64,000 bases of DNA, from assembly GCA_963819635.1 (NCBI GenBank), contig CAWFWX010000012.1:62001-126000 (forward strand), in the 5' to 3' direction. The notes under the pieces are model-generated. The model had not been told where the DNA came from, made no database searches, and saw only the letters and a list, made by a program, of their open reading frames with translations. Shown piece after piece: positions 43,461-53,097 of this stretch. The stretch is from JACVRW01 sp963819635 (GTDB taxonomy: Bacteria; Actinomycetota; Thermoleophilia; Solirubrobacterales; Thermoleophilaceae). The position numbers and the translations under genes are program-made. Each line of letters opens with the position of its first letter. The stretch's first letter is position 1.

Positions 43461-45323
43461 GTGGCCACCGAGGCACCCGATCGCGTCACTGAGCAGCGCC
43501 GCGCGCTGCCGAACGGCCCTGGCGTCTACATCTTCCGCGACGCCAAGCGCAAGGTCCTGTACGTCGGGAAGGCCAGCTCGATCCGCAAGCGCGTGGCCAG
43601 TCACTTCTCGAAGCCGGGCGGCCGGGGCGCCACCGACATGGTCGCCCAGATCGCCGACATCGACTTCATCGCGACCGAGACCGAGGCGGAGGCGCTGCTC
43701 GCCGAGCAGGAGTTCATCAAGCGCCACCGGCCCGTCTTCAACGTCCGTCTGCGCGACGACAAGTCCTACCCGTACATCGGCATCAGCATGGACGAGGATT
43801 TTCCGCGTATTTACTTCACGCGCGAGCGGCACCGCAAGAATCGCGTCTACTTCGGCCCCTTCAGCAACGCGAAGCGCGTGCGCGAGACCCTCGACCTGCT
43901 CGGCAAGGTGTTCATGTACCGGACCTGCGACGGCCCGCAGCCCGGCCGCGCCTCCGGCAGCCCGTGCCTCGACTACTACATCAAGCGCTGCCAGGCGCCC
44001 TGCGTGGGATACGTCTCGAAGGAGGAGTACCGGGAGAACGTCGAGACGATCATCGACTTCCTGTCCGGCCGCTACCGCCACATCGAGAAGGCGCTCGACC
44101 AGGGGATGAAGAAGGCGGCTGAGGAGCAGGAGTTCGAGCAGGCCGCGCAGTTCCGCAACAAGCTGAAGGCGGTCCGCTCGCTGCTCGAGCGCCAGCGCAT
44201 CTCGAACGCGCCGGTGGGAAGCCTCGACGCGATCGCCGTGGCCGCGGAGGGGACCGACGCGAACGCCCAGGTCTTCCAGATCAGGGACGGCGTCCTCCAG
44301 GACCGCCAGAGCTTCTACCTCGAGAACGCGGGCGAGCGAGAGGAGGGCGAGGTCGGCGAGGAGTTCGTGCTCCAGTACTACGCGAGCGCCATCGCCGTGC
44401 CGCCGCAGGTGGTGGTGCAGCGATCGGTCGGGGAGCTCGAGGCGATGTCGGAGGCGCTGACGGAGCGGCGCGGGGCGCCGGTGGAGGTCCGACACGCGGA
44501 GCGCGGCGACAAGCGCCGCATCCTCGAGCTGGCGGACCGCAACGCTCGCCTCGCCCTCGACCAGGACAAGCTCCGCTCGGAACGGCGCCGCTCACAGCGC
44601 ATCGAGGCGCTCGACGGCCTCCAGCGGGCGCTCGGCATGGAGCAGATCCCGATGCGGATCGAGTGCTTCGACATCTCGAACCTGATGGGCCACCACACGG
44701 CCGCCTCGATGGTGGTCTTCGAGGGCGGGGCGCCCAAGAAATCGGACTACCGCCGCTTCGCCATCCGAGAGTCCGTTCAGGATGACTTCGCAGCGATGGC
44801 CGAGGTGCTCTCACGCCGGATGGCTCAGTACGTGAAGCAGCGCGAGCGCAGCCCGCACGACAAGGAGTACGACGAGAGCTTCGCGTCGCTGCCCGCGCTG
44901 ATCGTGATCGACGGCGGCCGCGGCCAGCTGTCGGCGGGGCTTTCCGCGCTCGGCGACTTCACAGACCTCGGCGTGACTGTGGTGAGCCTCGCGAAGCGGA
45001 TCGAGGAGGTGTTCGTGCCCGGCAGGCGCGACCCGCTCCGGTTCGCCCACGACACCGTGGAGCTCCAGCTCCTCCAGCGCGTGCGCGACGAGGCACACCG
45101 CTTCGCGGTCGAGTTCCACCGCGGCAAGCGCGACCGGGCGATGACTCACTCGGTGCTGGACGAGCTGCCGGGCGTCGGCCCGGCGCGAAAGCGGCGCATC
45201 CTGCAGCACTTCGGCTCGCCGGAGCGCTTCCTCACGGCCAGCCGCGAGGAGCTCGAGGCGGTCCCGGGGCTGCCGGGCAAGGTGGCGCGCGACATCTATG
45301 CGCAGGTGAACAAGGTGCGATGA
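43461..45323 (+). CDS. uvrC: excinuclease ABC subunit C
   Basis: A 620-residue UvrC with GIY-YIG nuclease domain (G-V-Y-I-F-R-D to Y-V-G-K-A; ~15-95), a C-rich part (C-L-D-Y-Y-I-K-R-C-Q-A-P-C), UVR segment (~200-235), the RNase H-like C-nuclease (C-F-D-I-S-N, V-I-D-G-G-R-G-Q) and two C-terminal helix-hairpin-helix motifs (P-G-V-G-P-A-R-K-R and V-P-G-L-P-G-K-V-A). It makes both incisions in nucleotide excision repair. Stop overlaps rapZ by four bases, the conserved actinobacterial order. Confidence 0.96.
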   Translation: MATEAPDRVTEQRRALPNGPGVYIFRDAKRKVLYVGKASSIRKRVASHFSKPGGRGATDMVAQIADIDFIATETEAEALLAEQEFIKRHRPVFNVRLRDDKSYPYIGISMDEDFPRIYFTRERHRKNRVYFGPFSNAKRVRETLDLLGKVFMYRTCDGPQPGRASGSPCLDYYIKRCQAPCVGYVSKEEYRENVETIIDFLSGRYRHIEKALDQGMKKAAEEQEFEQAAQFRNKLKAVRSLLERQRISNAPVGSLDAIAVAAEGTDANAQVFQIRDGVLQDRQSFYLENAGEREEGEVGEEFVLQYYASAIAVPPQVVVQRSVGELEAMSEALTERRGAPVEVRHAERGDKRRILELADRNARLALDQDKLRSERRRSQRIEALDGLQRALGMEQIPMRIECFDISNLMGHHTAASMVVFEGGAPKKSDYRRFAIRESVQDDFAAMAEVLSRRMAQYVKQRERSPHDKEYDESFASLPALIVIDGGRGQLSAGLSALGDFTDLGVTVVSLAKRIEEVFVPGRRDPLRFAHDTVELQLLQRVRDEAHRFAVEFHRGKRDRAMTHSVLDELPGVGPARKRRILQHFGSPERFLTASREELEAVPGLPGKVARDIYAQVNKVR

Positions 45324-46210
45324 GCGCGCACGCGCTGGAGGACTTCGTGGTGATCACCGGCTTCTCCGGCGCCGGCAAGTCACAGGCGATGGCCACCTTC
45401 GAGGACGCCGGCTACTTCTGCGTCGACAACCTCCCGCCCGGAATGATCCGCACGCTGGCCGAGCTGTTCGGTCACGAGGGGAGCAAGGTCGAGCGCGCGG
45501 CCGTGGCCTCCGACGTGCGCGGCGGCGAGTACTTCGACGGCCTCGTGCGCGTTCTCGACGACCTGGACGCCGCCAGCCTCCCTTACCGGGTGCTGTATCT
45601 GGAGGCGGACGAGGGCGCGCTCATCAACCGCTTCAAGGAGACCCGCCGGCGCCACCCGCTCGCGGACGGCGGATCGGTGGAGTCCGCGCTGGCCCGGGAG
45701 CGGGCGCTGCTCGCCCCGCTGAAGGAGCGCGCGGACGTCTCGATCGACACCACCGACCTGTCGGCGGCCCGCCTGCGGCGCGTCGTCGCGGACAAGATGC
45801 TGCCGCACGGGCGCCCCGGCAAGCTGGCCGTGACCTTCATGACCTTCGGCTTCAAGCACGGCTCCCCGCGCGACGCCGACCTCACCTTCGACGTGCGCTT
45901 CCTTCCGAACCCGCACTACGAGGCGGAGCTGCGCGAGCAGACCGGGCTGGACGCGGACGTGATCCGGTACGTCGAGAACTCGGACGGGGTCGGCGAGTTC
46001 TACGCGCGCCTCGCGCCGCTCCTCGACTACCTGCTGCCGGCATACGAGGCCGAGGGGAAGTCGCACCTGACGATCGGGATCGGCTGCACCGGCGGGCGGC
46101 ACCGCTCGGTCGTGATAGCCGAGCATCTGGCACGGGAATACCAGGCCAGGGGCGACTTCATGGTCGAGGTGGTCCACCGGGACGTGGACAAGCCTCCCCA
46201 CCGGCCCTGA
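45320..46210 (+). CDS. rapZ: RapZ-type nucleotide-binding protein
   Basis: A 296-residue protein with Walker A G-F-S-G-A-G-K-S, F-C-V-D-N-L-P-P after it, F-M-T-F-G-F-K-H-G and the C-terminal I-G-C-T-G-G-R-H-R-S-V. In E. coli RapZ controls GlmS through small RNA decay; in actinobacteria its role is less clear. In many actinobacteria yvcK and whiA follow rapZ, but here gap follows after 54 bases. Confidence 0.95.
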   Translation: MSAHALEDFVVITGFSGAGKSQAMATFEDAGYFCVDNLPPGMIRTLAELFGHEGSKVERAAVASDVRGGEYFDGLVRVLDDLDAASLPYRVLYLEADEGALINRFKETRRRHPLADGGSVESALARERALLAPLKERADVSIDTTDLSAARLRRVVADKMLPHGRPGKLAVTFMTFGFKHGSPRDADLTFDVRFLPNPHYEAELREQTGLDADVIRYVENSDGVGEFYARLAPLLDYLLPAYEAEGKSHLTIGIGCTGGRHRSVVIAEHLAREYQARGDFMVEVVHRDVDKPPHRP

Positions 46211-46264
46211 CGGGGCCGATAGATTCAGGTTCCGCACCGAACGCGAAGAAAGGGACTGGGAGAC

Positions 46265-47284
46265 ATGGCCTTGAAGGCCGGCATCAACGGCTTCGGCCGC
46301 ATCGGGCGCAACGTGTTCCGCGCGGCCCACGCCCGCGGCGCGGACATCGACTGGGTGGGGGTCAACGACCTCACCGATCCGAAGACGCTCGCCCACCTGC
46401 TCAAGTACGACTCGATCCTGGGCCGGTTCCCGGGCGAGGTCGACTACACCGACGACAGCCTGATCGTCGACGGCGACGAGCTGAAGGTGTTCGCCGAGCG
46501 CGACCCTGGCGCGCTCCCCTGGGGCGACGTGGGCGCCGAGGTGGTGATCGAGTCGACGGGCCTGTTCACCAAGCGCGACGACGCCGCCAAGCATCTCGAC
46601 GCGGGCGCCAAGAAGGTCATCATCAGCGCGCCCGCGACCGAGCCGGACGTGACGCTCGTCCTGGGCGTGAACGACGACGCGTACGACCCGGACAGCCACC
46701 ACGTCATCTCGAACGCGTCCTGCACGACCAACTGCCTGGGACCGGTCGCGCGCGTCCTCCACGACGCCGTGGGGATCGAGCGCGGGATCATGACCACGAT
46801 CCACGCCTACACGGCGGACCAGAACCTCCAGGACGGCCCGCACTCGGACCTGCGCCGCGCCCGCGCCGCCGCCGCGAACCTGGTGCCCACGTCCACCGGC
46901 GCCGCCAAGGCGATCGGTCTCGTCGTGCCCGAGCTCGACGGCAAGCTGAACGGCGTGGCCGTGCGCGCGCCGGTGATCACCGGCTCGGTGGTGGACCTGG
47001 TCTGTGAGGTATCGCGCCCTGTCACCGCGGAGGAGGTGAACCAGGCGTTCGCCGATAAGGCCGACTCGGGCCGGCTCGAGGGCATCCTCCAGTACAACGA
47101 GGACCCGATCGTCTCGAGCGACATCGTGAGGTCGTCCTACTCGTCGATCTTCGACGCGCCGCTCACGATGGTGATCGACGAGAGGCTGGTCAAGGTGATC
47201 GCCTGGTACGACAACGAGTGGGGCTACTCGAACCGCGTCGTCGATCTGGCGCAGCGGGTACTGGCTGGGTCGCCGGTCGCCTGA
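46265..47284 (+). CDS. gap: glyceraldehyde-3-phosphate dehydrogenase
   Basis: A 339-residue GAPDH: I-N-G-F-G-R-I-G-R-N (NAD site), catalytic Cys in S-N-A-S-C-T-T-N-C, and W-Y-D-N-E-W-G-Y-S near the end. Type I, glycolytic. TAGATT at 46220-46225 could be a promoter -10 for a separate gap transcript, and GGGAG precedes the ATG by 6 bases. First gene of a gap-pgk-tpiA-gpmI run. Confidence 0.97.
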   Translation: MALKAGINGFGRIGRNVFRAAHARGADIDWVGVNDLTDPKTLAHLLKYDSILGRFPGEVDYTDDSLIVDGDELKVFAERDPGALPWGDVGAEVVIESTGLFTKRDDAAKHLDAGAKKVIISAPATEPDVTLVLGVNDDAYDPDSHHVISNASCTTNCLGPVARVLHDAVGIERGIMTTIHAYTADQNLQDGPHSDLRRARAAAANLVPTSTGAAKAIGLVVPELDGKLNGVAVRAPVITGSVVDLVCEVSRPVTAEEVNQAFADKADSGRLEGILQYNEDPIVSSDIVRSSYSSIFDAPLTMVIDERLVKVIAWYDNEWGYSNRVVDLAQRVLAGSPVA

Positions 47285-47285
47285 G

Positions 47286-48500
47286 GTGCCCGACACGAAC
47301 GCCACGGATTCGGCGCTCGGCAAGCGGACGGTCCGCGACCTGGAAGTGACCACCGGCCAGTGCGTGCTGGCGCGGGTCGACTTCAACGTTCCGCTCGAGG
47401 GCGGGCGCGTGACCGACGACGCGCGCATACGAGCGGCGCTCCCGACGATCGAGCTGCTGCTCGAGAAGGGCGTGCGGCTCGTGCTGTGCTCGCATCTCGG
47501 GCGGCCCAAGGGTCGCGACCCCGAGACGTCGCTTCGGCCGGTGTCCGCGCGCCTCGGCGAGCTGGTCGATGCGCAGGTGCACCAGGCGCCCGAGGTGGTC
47601 GGCCCGGAGGTCCGGCGTGGCGTGGACCGGCTCGAGCCGGGCGCCGTGCTCGTGCTCGAGAACACGCGCTGGGAGCGCGGCGAGACCGAGAACGACCCCG
47701 CCCTGGCGCGGGAGCTCGGCTCGTTCGCAGATGCCTACGTGAACGACGCGTTCGGGGCCGCGCATCGCGCTCACGCCTCGACGGCGGGCGTGGCCGAGTA
47801 CCTGCGCCCGGCCGTGGCCGGGCTGCTCTTGGAGCGCGAGGTGATGACGCTGCGCTCGATCGTCGAGTCGCCCGAGCGGCCCCTCGTCGTGATCCTCGGC
47901 GGTGCGAAGGTCACCGACAAGATCGCGCTGATCGACCGCTTCCTCGACACGGCCGACGCCCTCCTGATCGGCGGCGCGATGTGCTTCTCGTTCTTCCGCG
48001 CGCAGGGCATCCCGACGGGTGACTCGCTCGTGGAGGAGGAGGGTGTGGAGCTCGCGCGCCGCGCACTCGAGAAGGCGGATTCCTCGAACTGCCGCCTGCG
48101 GCTGCCGGTTGACCTCGTGATCGGCGAGCGCTTCGACGCCGATGCAGACCACCGCGAGCTCGACGGCGTCGAGGTTCCTGACGGCTGGATGGGGCTGGAT
48201 GTGGGCCCGCGCACGGCGGCGGCGTACGCCGACGAGATCGCGAAGGCCGGCACCGTGTTCTGGAACGGCCCGATGGGCGCCTTCGAGCTCGAGCCGTTCG
48301 CCGCGGGCACCCGCGCCGTGGCCGAGGCCGTGGCCCGGGCCTCCGGAACGACCGTCGTCGGCGGCGGCGACTCGGGTGCGGCTCTCGCCGAGTTCGGGCT
48401 CGCGGACGAGGTGGACCACCTCTCGACCGGCGGCGGCGCGTCGCTCGAGCTGCTGGAGGGCAAGCCGCTGCCCGGCCTGGAGGTCCTGGATGACGCCTGA
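47286..48500 (+). CDS. pgk: phosphoglycerate kinase
   Basis: A 404-residue PGK: R-V-D-F-N-V-P-L near the start, S-H-L-G-R-P-K-G, and the C-terminal G-G-G-D-S-G-A-A with S-T-G-G-G-A-S-L-E hinge motif. GTG one base after the gap stop. Overlaps tpiA by 11 bases. Confidence 0.97.
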   Translation: MPDTNATDSALGKRTVRDLEVTTGQCVLARVDFNVPLEGGRVTDDARIRAALPTIELLLEKGVRLVLCSHLGRPKGRDPETSLRPVSARLGELVDAQVHQAPEVVGPEVRRGVDRLEPGAVLVLENTRWERGETENDPALARELGSFADAYVNDAFGAAHRAHASTAGVAEYLRPAVAGLLLEREVMTLRSIVESPERPLVVILGGAKVTDKIALIDRFLDTADALLIGGAMCFSFFRAQGIPTGDSLVEEEGVELARRALEKADSSNCRLRLPVDLVIGERFDADADHRELDGVEVPDGWMGLDVGPRTAAAYADEIAKAGTVFWNGPMGAFELEPFAAGTRAVAEAVARASGTTVVGGGDSGAALAEFGLADEVDHLSTGGGASLELLEGKPLPGLEVLDDA

Positions 48501-49266
48501 GAGCGGACGCCGGCCTCTCATCGCCGGCAACTGGAAGCTGTGGGGGACGCGGGCGCAGGCCACCGAGTACTGCCAGCAGCTCAGCGTGATCCTCCCGGGC
48601 GACGAGGAGCGGAACGCCGAGATCGGCATCTGCCCCGTGTACACCGCTCTCGAGCTGTGCGTGAACGAGCTCGAGGGCACCGGCGTCAAGGTGTTCGCCC
48701 AGAACATGCACCAGGAGGAGATCGGTGCGTTCACGGGCGAGGTGTCGGCCCCCATGCTCACCGAGATCGGCGTGCACGGCGTGGTCCTGGGCCACTCCGA
48801 GCGCCGCCAGCACAACTGCGAAACGGACCGCGCGCTCCAGGAGAAGGTGCCGGCGGCGCTCGCCGCGGGACTCGACCCGATCCTCTGCGTGGGCGAGAGC
48901 GAGGAGGAGCGCGAGCGTGACGAGACGCAGCGAAAGCTCCGGACGCAGGTGCAGGAGGCGCTCGAGAAGGTCGAGGACGGCCGGCTCGCCGACGTGGTGA
49001 TCGCATACGAGCCGATCTGGGCGATCGGCACCGGGAAGGTGGCCACGCCGGAGATCGCGCAGGACGCGATCGGATTCATCCGCGCGCTGGTCGGAGACCG
49101 CTCGAAGGAGGCGGCCGAGCGTGTCCGGATCCTCTACGGGGGCAGCGTCAAGCCGGACAACGCCGCCGAGATCCTCGCCCAGCCCGACGTGGACGGCGCG
49201 CTCGTGGGCGGCGCGAGCCTCGACCCGAAGGGCTTCGTGGAGATCGTCGCGGCCGCCGGGCCGTGA
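48490..49266 (+). CDS. tpiA: triosephosphate isomerase
   Basis: A 258-residue TIM: A-G-N-W-K near the start, catalytic His in L-G-H-S-E-R-R, Glu in Y-E-P-I-W-A-I-G-T-G, and L-Y-G-G-S-V-K-P phosphate loop. The start ATG is inside the pgk end, an efficient coupling. Stop overlaps the gpmI GTG. Confidence 0.97.
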   Translation: MTPESGRRPLIAGNWKLWGTRAQATEYCQQLSVILPGDEERNAEIGICPVYTALELCVNELEGTGVKVFAQNMHQEEIGAFTGEVSAPMLTEIGVHGVVLGHSERRQHNCETDRALQEKVPAALAAGLDPILCVGESEEERERDETQRKLRTQVQEALEKVEDGRLADVVIAYEPIWAIGTGKVATPEIAQDAIGFIRALVGDRSKEAAERVRILYGGSVKPDNAAEILAQPDVDGALVGGASLDPKGFVEIVAAAGP

Positions 49267-50738
49267 GCTTTCCCAGCGTCTGCCTCGTGGTGCTCGACGG
49301 CTGGGGGCTCGCCGAGCCGGGACCCGGCAACGCGGTCGACCTGGCCGACACGCCGGTCTTCGACGAGCTCTGGGAGAAGCACCCGCACACCACGCTCGTC
49401 ACGCACGGAGAGGCGGTCGGGCTGCCGGAGGGGCAGATGGGCAACTCCGAGGTCGGCCACCTGAACCTGGGCGCGGGTGCCGTCGTGAAGCAGGACCTCC
49501 TGCGGATCGACGAGACGATCGAGGACGGGTCGTTCTACGAGAACGAGGCGCTCAGAGCCGCGTGCCGGACCGAGCGCGTGCACCTGTTGGGGCTCGTCTC
49601 AGACGGCGGCGTGCACTCGAGCATGGACCATCTGAGGGCCCTGATCGATCTGGCGGGCCGCGAGGGCGTCGAGGACGTCGTGGTCCACGCCTTCACGGAC
49701 GGGCGCGACACGGCGCCCGACAGCGGCGCCGGCCACGTGGCCGCGGTCGAGTCCTGGGGCGGCGCCCGCATCGCGACCGTGAGCGGCCGCTACTACGCGA
49801 TGGACCGCGACAAGCGCTGGGACCGGACCGAGCTGGCCTACAAGGCGATCGTCGACGGCGAGGCGGAGTTCAGCGCCGAGACCGGCGAGGCGGCCGTGCG
49901 CGCCGCCTACGAGCGGGGCGAGACCGACGAGTTCATCAAGCCCACGCTGGTCGGGGACGAAGGCCGGGTCCGCGACGGCGACTCGGTGATCTTCTTCAAC
50001 TTCCGCCCCGACCGCGCCCGGCAGCTCACGGAGAAGCTCGGCGAGGCCGGCTTCGAGCTGACCACGCTCACCGAGTACCAGGAGCACTGGGCCTACCCGG
50101 TCGCGTTCCCGCCGGCGCGCCCCGACGTCACGCTCGCATCGACGCTCGCCGAGCGCGGCGAGGCGCAGCTGCACGTCGCGGAGACGGAGAAGTACGCGCA
50201 CGTGACCTACTTCTTCAACGGCGGTGAGGAGGACGAGTACCCGGGTGAGGAGCGCGATCTGGTGGACTCGCCGCGCGACGTGCCGACCTACGACAAGAAG
50301 CCGGAGATGAGCGCGCGCGAGGCGGCCGCGGCATTCGTGGAACGTTGGCGGGACGGCGACTTCACGTTCGGGATCGTCAACTTCGCCAACCCCGACATGG
50401 TCGGCCACACCGGGGTGATCGACGCGGCGGTCAAGGCGGTCGAGACCGTGGACGAGTGCCTCGGCCAGGTGGTCGAGGCGGTGGAGGAGTCCGGCGGCGT
50501 GTGCGTGATCACGGCCGACCACGGCAACGCCGACGAGATGCTCGAGCCGGACGGCAGCCCCGACACGGCGCACTCCATGAACCCGGTGCCGCTGATCGTG
50601 ACCGCGGACGTCGGCGAGCTCCGCGAGGGCGGCACACTTGCCGACGTGGCGCCGACCGTCCTGGCGCTGCTGGGCGAGGAGCAGCCGGCCGAGATGACAG
50701 GCCAGGGTCTGACCCCCGAAGGGGGTCTGACCCCGTAG
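49263..50738 (+). CDS. gpmI: phosphoglycerate mutase, 2,3-bisphosphoglycerate-independent
   Basis: A 491-residue iPGM: L-D-G-W-G (metal Asp), Q-M-G-N-S-E-V-G-H (nucleophile Ser), H-A-F-T-D-G-R-D, and A-D-H-G-N-A-D late metal site. Completes the 1,3-BPG to 2-PG branch in one operon. The final ten residues (G-L-T-P-E-G-G-L-T-P) are encoded by a palindrome and look like an inserted repeat rather than native sequence. Confidence 0.96.
   Translation: MSFPSVCLVVLDGWGLAEPGPGNAVDLADTPVFDELWEKHPHTTLVTHGEAVGLPEGQMGNSEVGHLNLGAGAVVKQDLLRIDETIEDGSFYENEALRAACRTERVHLLGLVSDGGVHSSMDHLRALIDLAGREGVEDVVVHAFTDGRDTAPDSGAGHVAAVESWGGARIATVSGRYYAMDRDKRWDRTELAYKAIVDGEAEFSAETGEAAVRAAYERGETDEFIKPTLVGDEGRVRDGDSVIFFNFRPDRARQLTEKLGEAGFELTTLTEYQEHWAYPVAFPPARPDVTLASTLAERGEAQLHVAETEKYAHVTYFFNGGEEDEYPGEERDLVDSPRDVPTYDKKPEMSAREAAAAFVERWRDGDFTFGIVNFANPDMVGHTGVIDAAVKAVETVDECLGQVVEAVEESGGVCVITADHGNADEMLEPDGSPDTAHSMNPVPLIVTADVGELREGGTLADVAPTVLALLGEEQPAEMTGQGLTPEGGLTP
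50705..50733. repeat. REP-like palindrome inside the gpmI end
   Basis: GGGTC-T-GACCCCC-GAA-GGGGGTC-T-GACCC is a nested palindrome: seven-base inner stem with a GAA loop, a T-T mismatch, then a five-base outer stem. Each half is itself palindromic (GGGTCTGACCC). It ends five bases before the tgt start. Similar GGGTCAGACCC-type REP elements are known from other bacterial genomes. Confidence 0.6.
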
Positions 50739-51911
50739 GTGTCCTCCTTCGAGATCACGGCGCGTGACGGCGATGCCCGGGCGGGCGTCATCCATACGTC
50801 GCACGGGAGGGTTCGCACGCCGGCCTTCGTGCCGCTCGCCTCGACGGCGACGGTCAAGTCGCTCCACGCGAGCGAGGTGGCCGAGCTCGGCTACGACATG
50901 GTGCTCGGCAACACGTTCCACCTCTTCATCCAGCCCGGCCACGAGCTGATCGCCGAGCTGGGCGGCCTGCACGAGTTCATGGGCTGGCGCCGGCCGATCA
51001 TCACCGACTCGGGCGGCTATCAGGTCTTCTCGATGGGCCACGGCTCCGTGGCCGAGGAGGTCAAGCGCCGTCGCGACCGGCGCCAGTCGATGGTGATCTC
51101 GATCGAGGAGGAGGGCGTGCGCTTCCGCTCGTATGCCGACGGCCGCGAGCGCTTCATGGGCCCGGAGACCTCGATGGAGGTCCAGGCGGCGCTCGGCTCG
51201 GACATCGCGCTCGCGTTCGACGAGTGCACGCCGTTCCACGTCGAGCGCGACTACACGGAGAGCTCGATGCGGAGGACGCACCGCTGGCTCGACCGCTGCG
51301 TCGACTGGTGCCGTGAGCACGCGCCGCCCGGCCAGCTCTTGTACGGGATCGTGCAGGGTGGGGTGTACGAGGACCTGCGCGCCGAGTCGTCGGCCTACAT
51401 CGCCGGCGCGGGCGTGGACGGCATCGCGATCGGAGGCTCGCTCGGGCAGGACAAGGAGCAGATGCGCGAGGTGGTGGGCTGGGCGCTCGCCGGCCTGCCG
51501 GAGGAGCCGCCGCGCCACCTGCTCGGGATCGGAGACGTGGACGACATCGTCCACGCCGTCGGCGCCGGGATCGACACGTTCGACTGCGCCACCCCGACGC
51601 GCCTGGCCCGGCACGGCACCGCGCTGGTCCACGACCCCGCCGGGCGCTGGCGGCTCGACCTCACGAAGGGCGTCCACCGCACCAGCCGCGAACCGATCGA
51701 CGAGGACTGCCCATGCCCGGCGTGCCGCGAGCACACGCGGGGCTACCTGCACTACCTCACGCGGGTGGGCGAGCTGACCGCCAAGCGGCTGCTCACGCTC
51801 CACAACCTCACCTTCATGGAGCGCCTGATGCGCGACCTTCGCGACGCGATCGCCGCGGGTGCGTACGCGGCGGAGGCCGAGCGGCTGCTCAGCGCGAGTG
51901 CTCGCCGATGA
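50739..51911 (+). CDS. tgt: tRNA-guanine transglycosylase
   Basis: A 390-residue queuine/preQ1 transglycosylase. D-S-G-G-Y-Q-V-F-S (base-binding Asp), F-D-E-C-T-P and I-G-G-(S)-L-G around the pocket, catalytic Asp in F-D-C-A-T-P-T-R, and zinc cluster C-P-C-P-A-C-...-H-L near the end. GTG start follows the gpmI stop with no gap. Makes queuosine-modified tRNA. It overlaps the convergent kinase gene by 23 bases. Confidence 0.95.
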   Translation: MSSFEITARDGDARAGVIHTSHGRVRTPAFVPLASTATVKSLHASEVAELGYDMVLGNTFHLFIQPGHELIAELGGLHEFMGWRRPIITDSGGYQVFSMGHGSVAEEVKRRRDRRQSMVISIEEEGVRFRSYADGRERFMGPETSMEVQAALGSDIALAFDECTPFHVERDYTESSMRRTHRWLDRCVDWCREHAPPGQLLYGIVQGGVYEDLRAESSAYIAGAGVDGIAIGGSLGQDKEQMREVVGWALAGLPEEPPRHLLGIGDVDDIVHAVGAGIDTFDCATPTRLARHGTALVHDPAGRWRLDLTKGVHRTSREPIDEDCPCPACREHTRGYLHYLTRVGELTAKRLLTLHNLTFMERLMRDLRDAIAAGAYAAEAERLLSASARR

Positions 51912-53097
51912 AGTCGCGCAGACCGTCGATCTGCTGTTGAACGTCGCCGGTGTCGACCGGGTCGACGTTGCCGCCGCCCGACGACGAGAGCACCGCGATC
52001 GCCACGATCGCGATCGCGGCGATGGCGGCCAGGAGTGCCAGGAAGGTGCCGAAGCGCCGCCGCCGGGCGGCACGCTGCGCGAGCGCTCGCTCGTCACGGC
52101 GCGCCCTGGCCTCCTGGACGGGAGGAGGCGTAGCCGGCGCGTCCTGAACCCGCGTCGGGCTTGGGCCGGCCGTCGTTCGCTGCATCGCTCGCGTCGCGGC
52201 GGTGTCGTCCATGGCCTGGGTCGCGTCGTAGTCGCTCATCCCGAGGCGCTGGGTGGCGTCCGTCGCCTCGCCGTGCGCGCCGGCCTCGATCGCGTCGGCC
52301 ATCTCGAGCGCGCTCTTGTAGCGCGCCTCGGGATCGCGCTCGAGCGCGACCCGCACGGCCTCGTCGAGCTCCGGGGGCACTTCGGGCCGGTACTCGCTGA
52401 GCGGGGCCACCGGATCCTGCTGCTGCTTCAGCGCCAGCTCGGTGAGCGACGCGTATTCGTGCGGCAGCCGCCCGGTGAGGAACTGGTACGCGCACACGCC
52501 CAGCGAGTAGATGTCCGAGGCGGGCCCCGCCTCGTCGCCGCGCGCCTGCTCCGGCGACAGGTACGCGGCGGTACCGAGCACCGAGCCCACCTGGGTGATG
52601 CGCGTCTGCTCCGCCGCCTTCGCGATCCCGAAGTCGGCGAGCTTCGTGATGCCCATCTCCTCGGCGAACAGAAGGTTCCCCGGCTTCACGTCGCGGTGGA
52701 CGACTCCGGCGCGGTGCGCGTATTCGAGCCCGTGGCAGGCGTCGCGCAGCATCCGCACGGTCTCGTCGATCTCGAGCTGCTTGCGCTCTCGCAGCATGTC
52801 GGCCGCCGAGGGCCCGTCCACGTACTCCATGACGATGTAGTGGCGCTCCGTGGGGGGGTCCTGCCCGGAGTCGAACACCTGCACGATGTTCGGGTGCTGC
52901 AGCCGGGCGGCGGACAGCGCCTCGCGCCGGAAGCGGTAGACGAAGGCCTCGTCGTCGGCCAGGTGCTCGGCGAGGAGCTTGACCGCGACCGGGCGCTCGA
53001 GCACGGTGTCGCGCGCCTCGAAGACGGTCGACATCCCGCCGGCGCCGAGGCGGCGCTCTATCACGTAGCGTCCGGCGACCTCCGTGGGAGCGCTCAT
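51889..53097 (-). CDS. serine/threonine protein kinase (PknB-like)
   Basis: A 402-residue kinase. Glycine loop G-A-G-G-M-S-T-V-F-E-A (~20-30), V-A-V-K-L-L (catalytic Lys), H-R-D-V-K-P-G-N, D-F-G-I-A-K and G-T-A-A-Y-L-S-P-E-Q are complete. A disordered linker follows, then a transmembrane helix (F-L-A-L-L-A-A-I-A-A-I-A-I-V-A-I) and a ~30-residue outside tail, without PASTA repeats. The start overlaps the lipoprotein gene stop (ATGA). Confidence 0.94.
   Translation of the reverse strand: MSAPTEVAGRYVIERRLGAGGMSTVFEARDTVLERPVAVKLLAEHLADDEAFVYRFRREALSAARLQHPNIVQVFDSGQDPPTERHYIVMEYVDGPSAADMLRERKQLEIDETVRMLRDACHGLEYAHRAGVVHRDVKPGNLLFAEEMGITKLADFGIAKAAEQTRITQVGSVLGTAAYLSPEQARGDEAGPASDIYSLGVCAYQFLTGRLPHEYASLTELALKQQQDPVAPLSEYRPEVPPELDEAVRVALERDPEARYKSALEMADAIEAGAHGEATDATQRLGMSDYDATQAMDDTAATRAMQRTTAGPSPTRVQDAPATPPPVQEARARRDERALAQRAARRRRFGTFLALLAAIAAIAIVAIAVLSSSGGGNVDPVDTGDVQQQIDGLRDFIGEHSR

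Noticed and set aside
45380..47665. A 761-residue minus-strand open frame opposite rapZ, gap and pgk
   Set aside because: It covers three certain genes in antisense and shows no family pattern.
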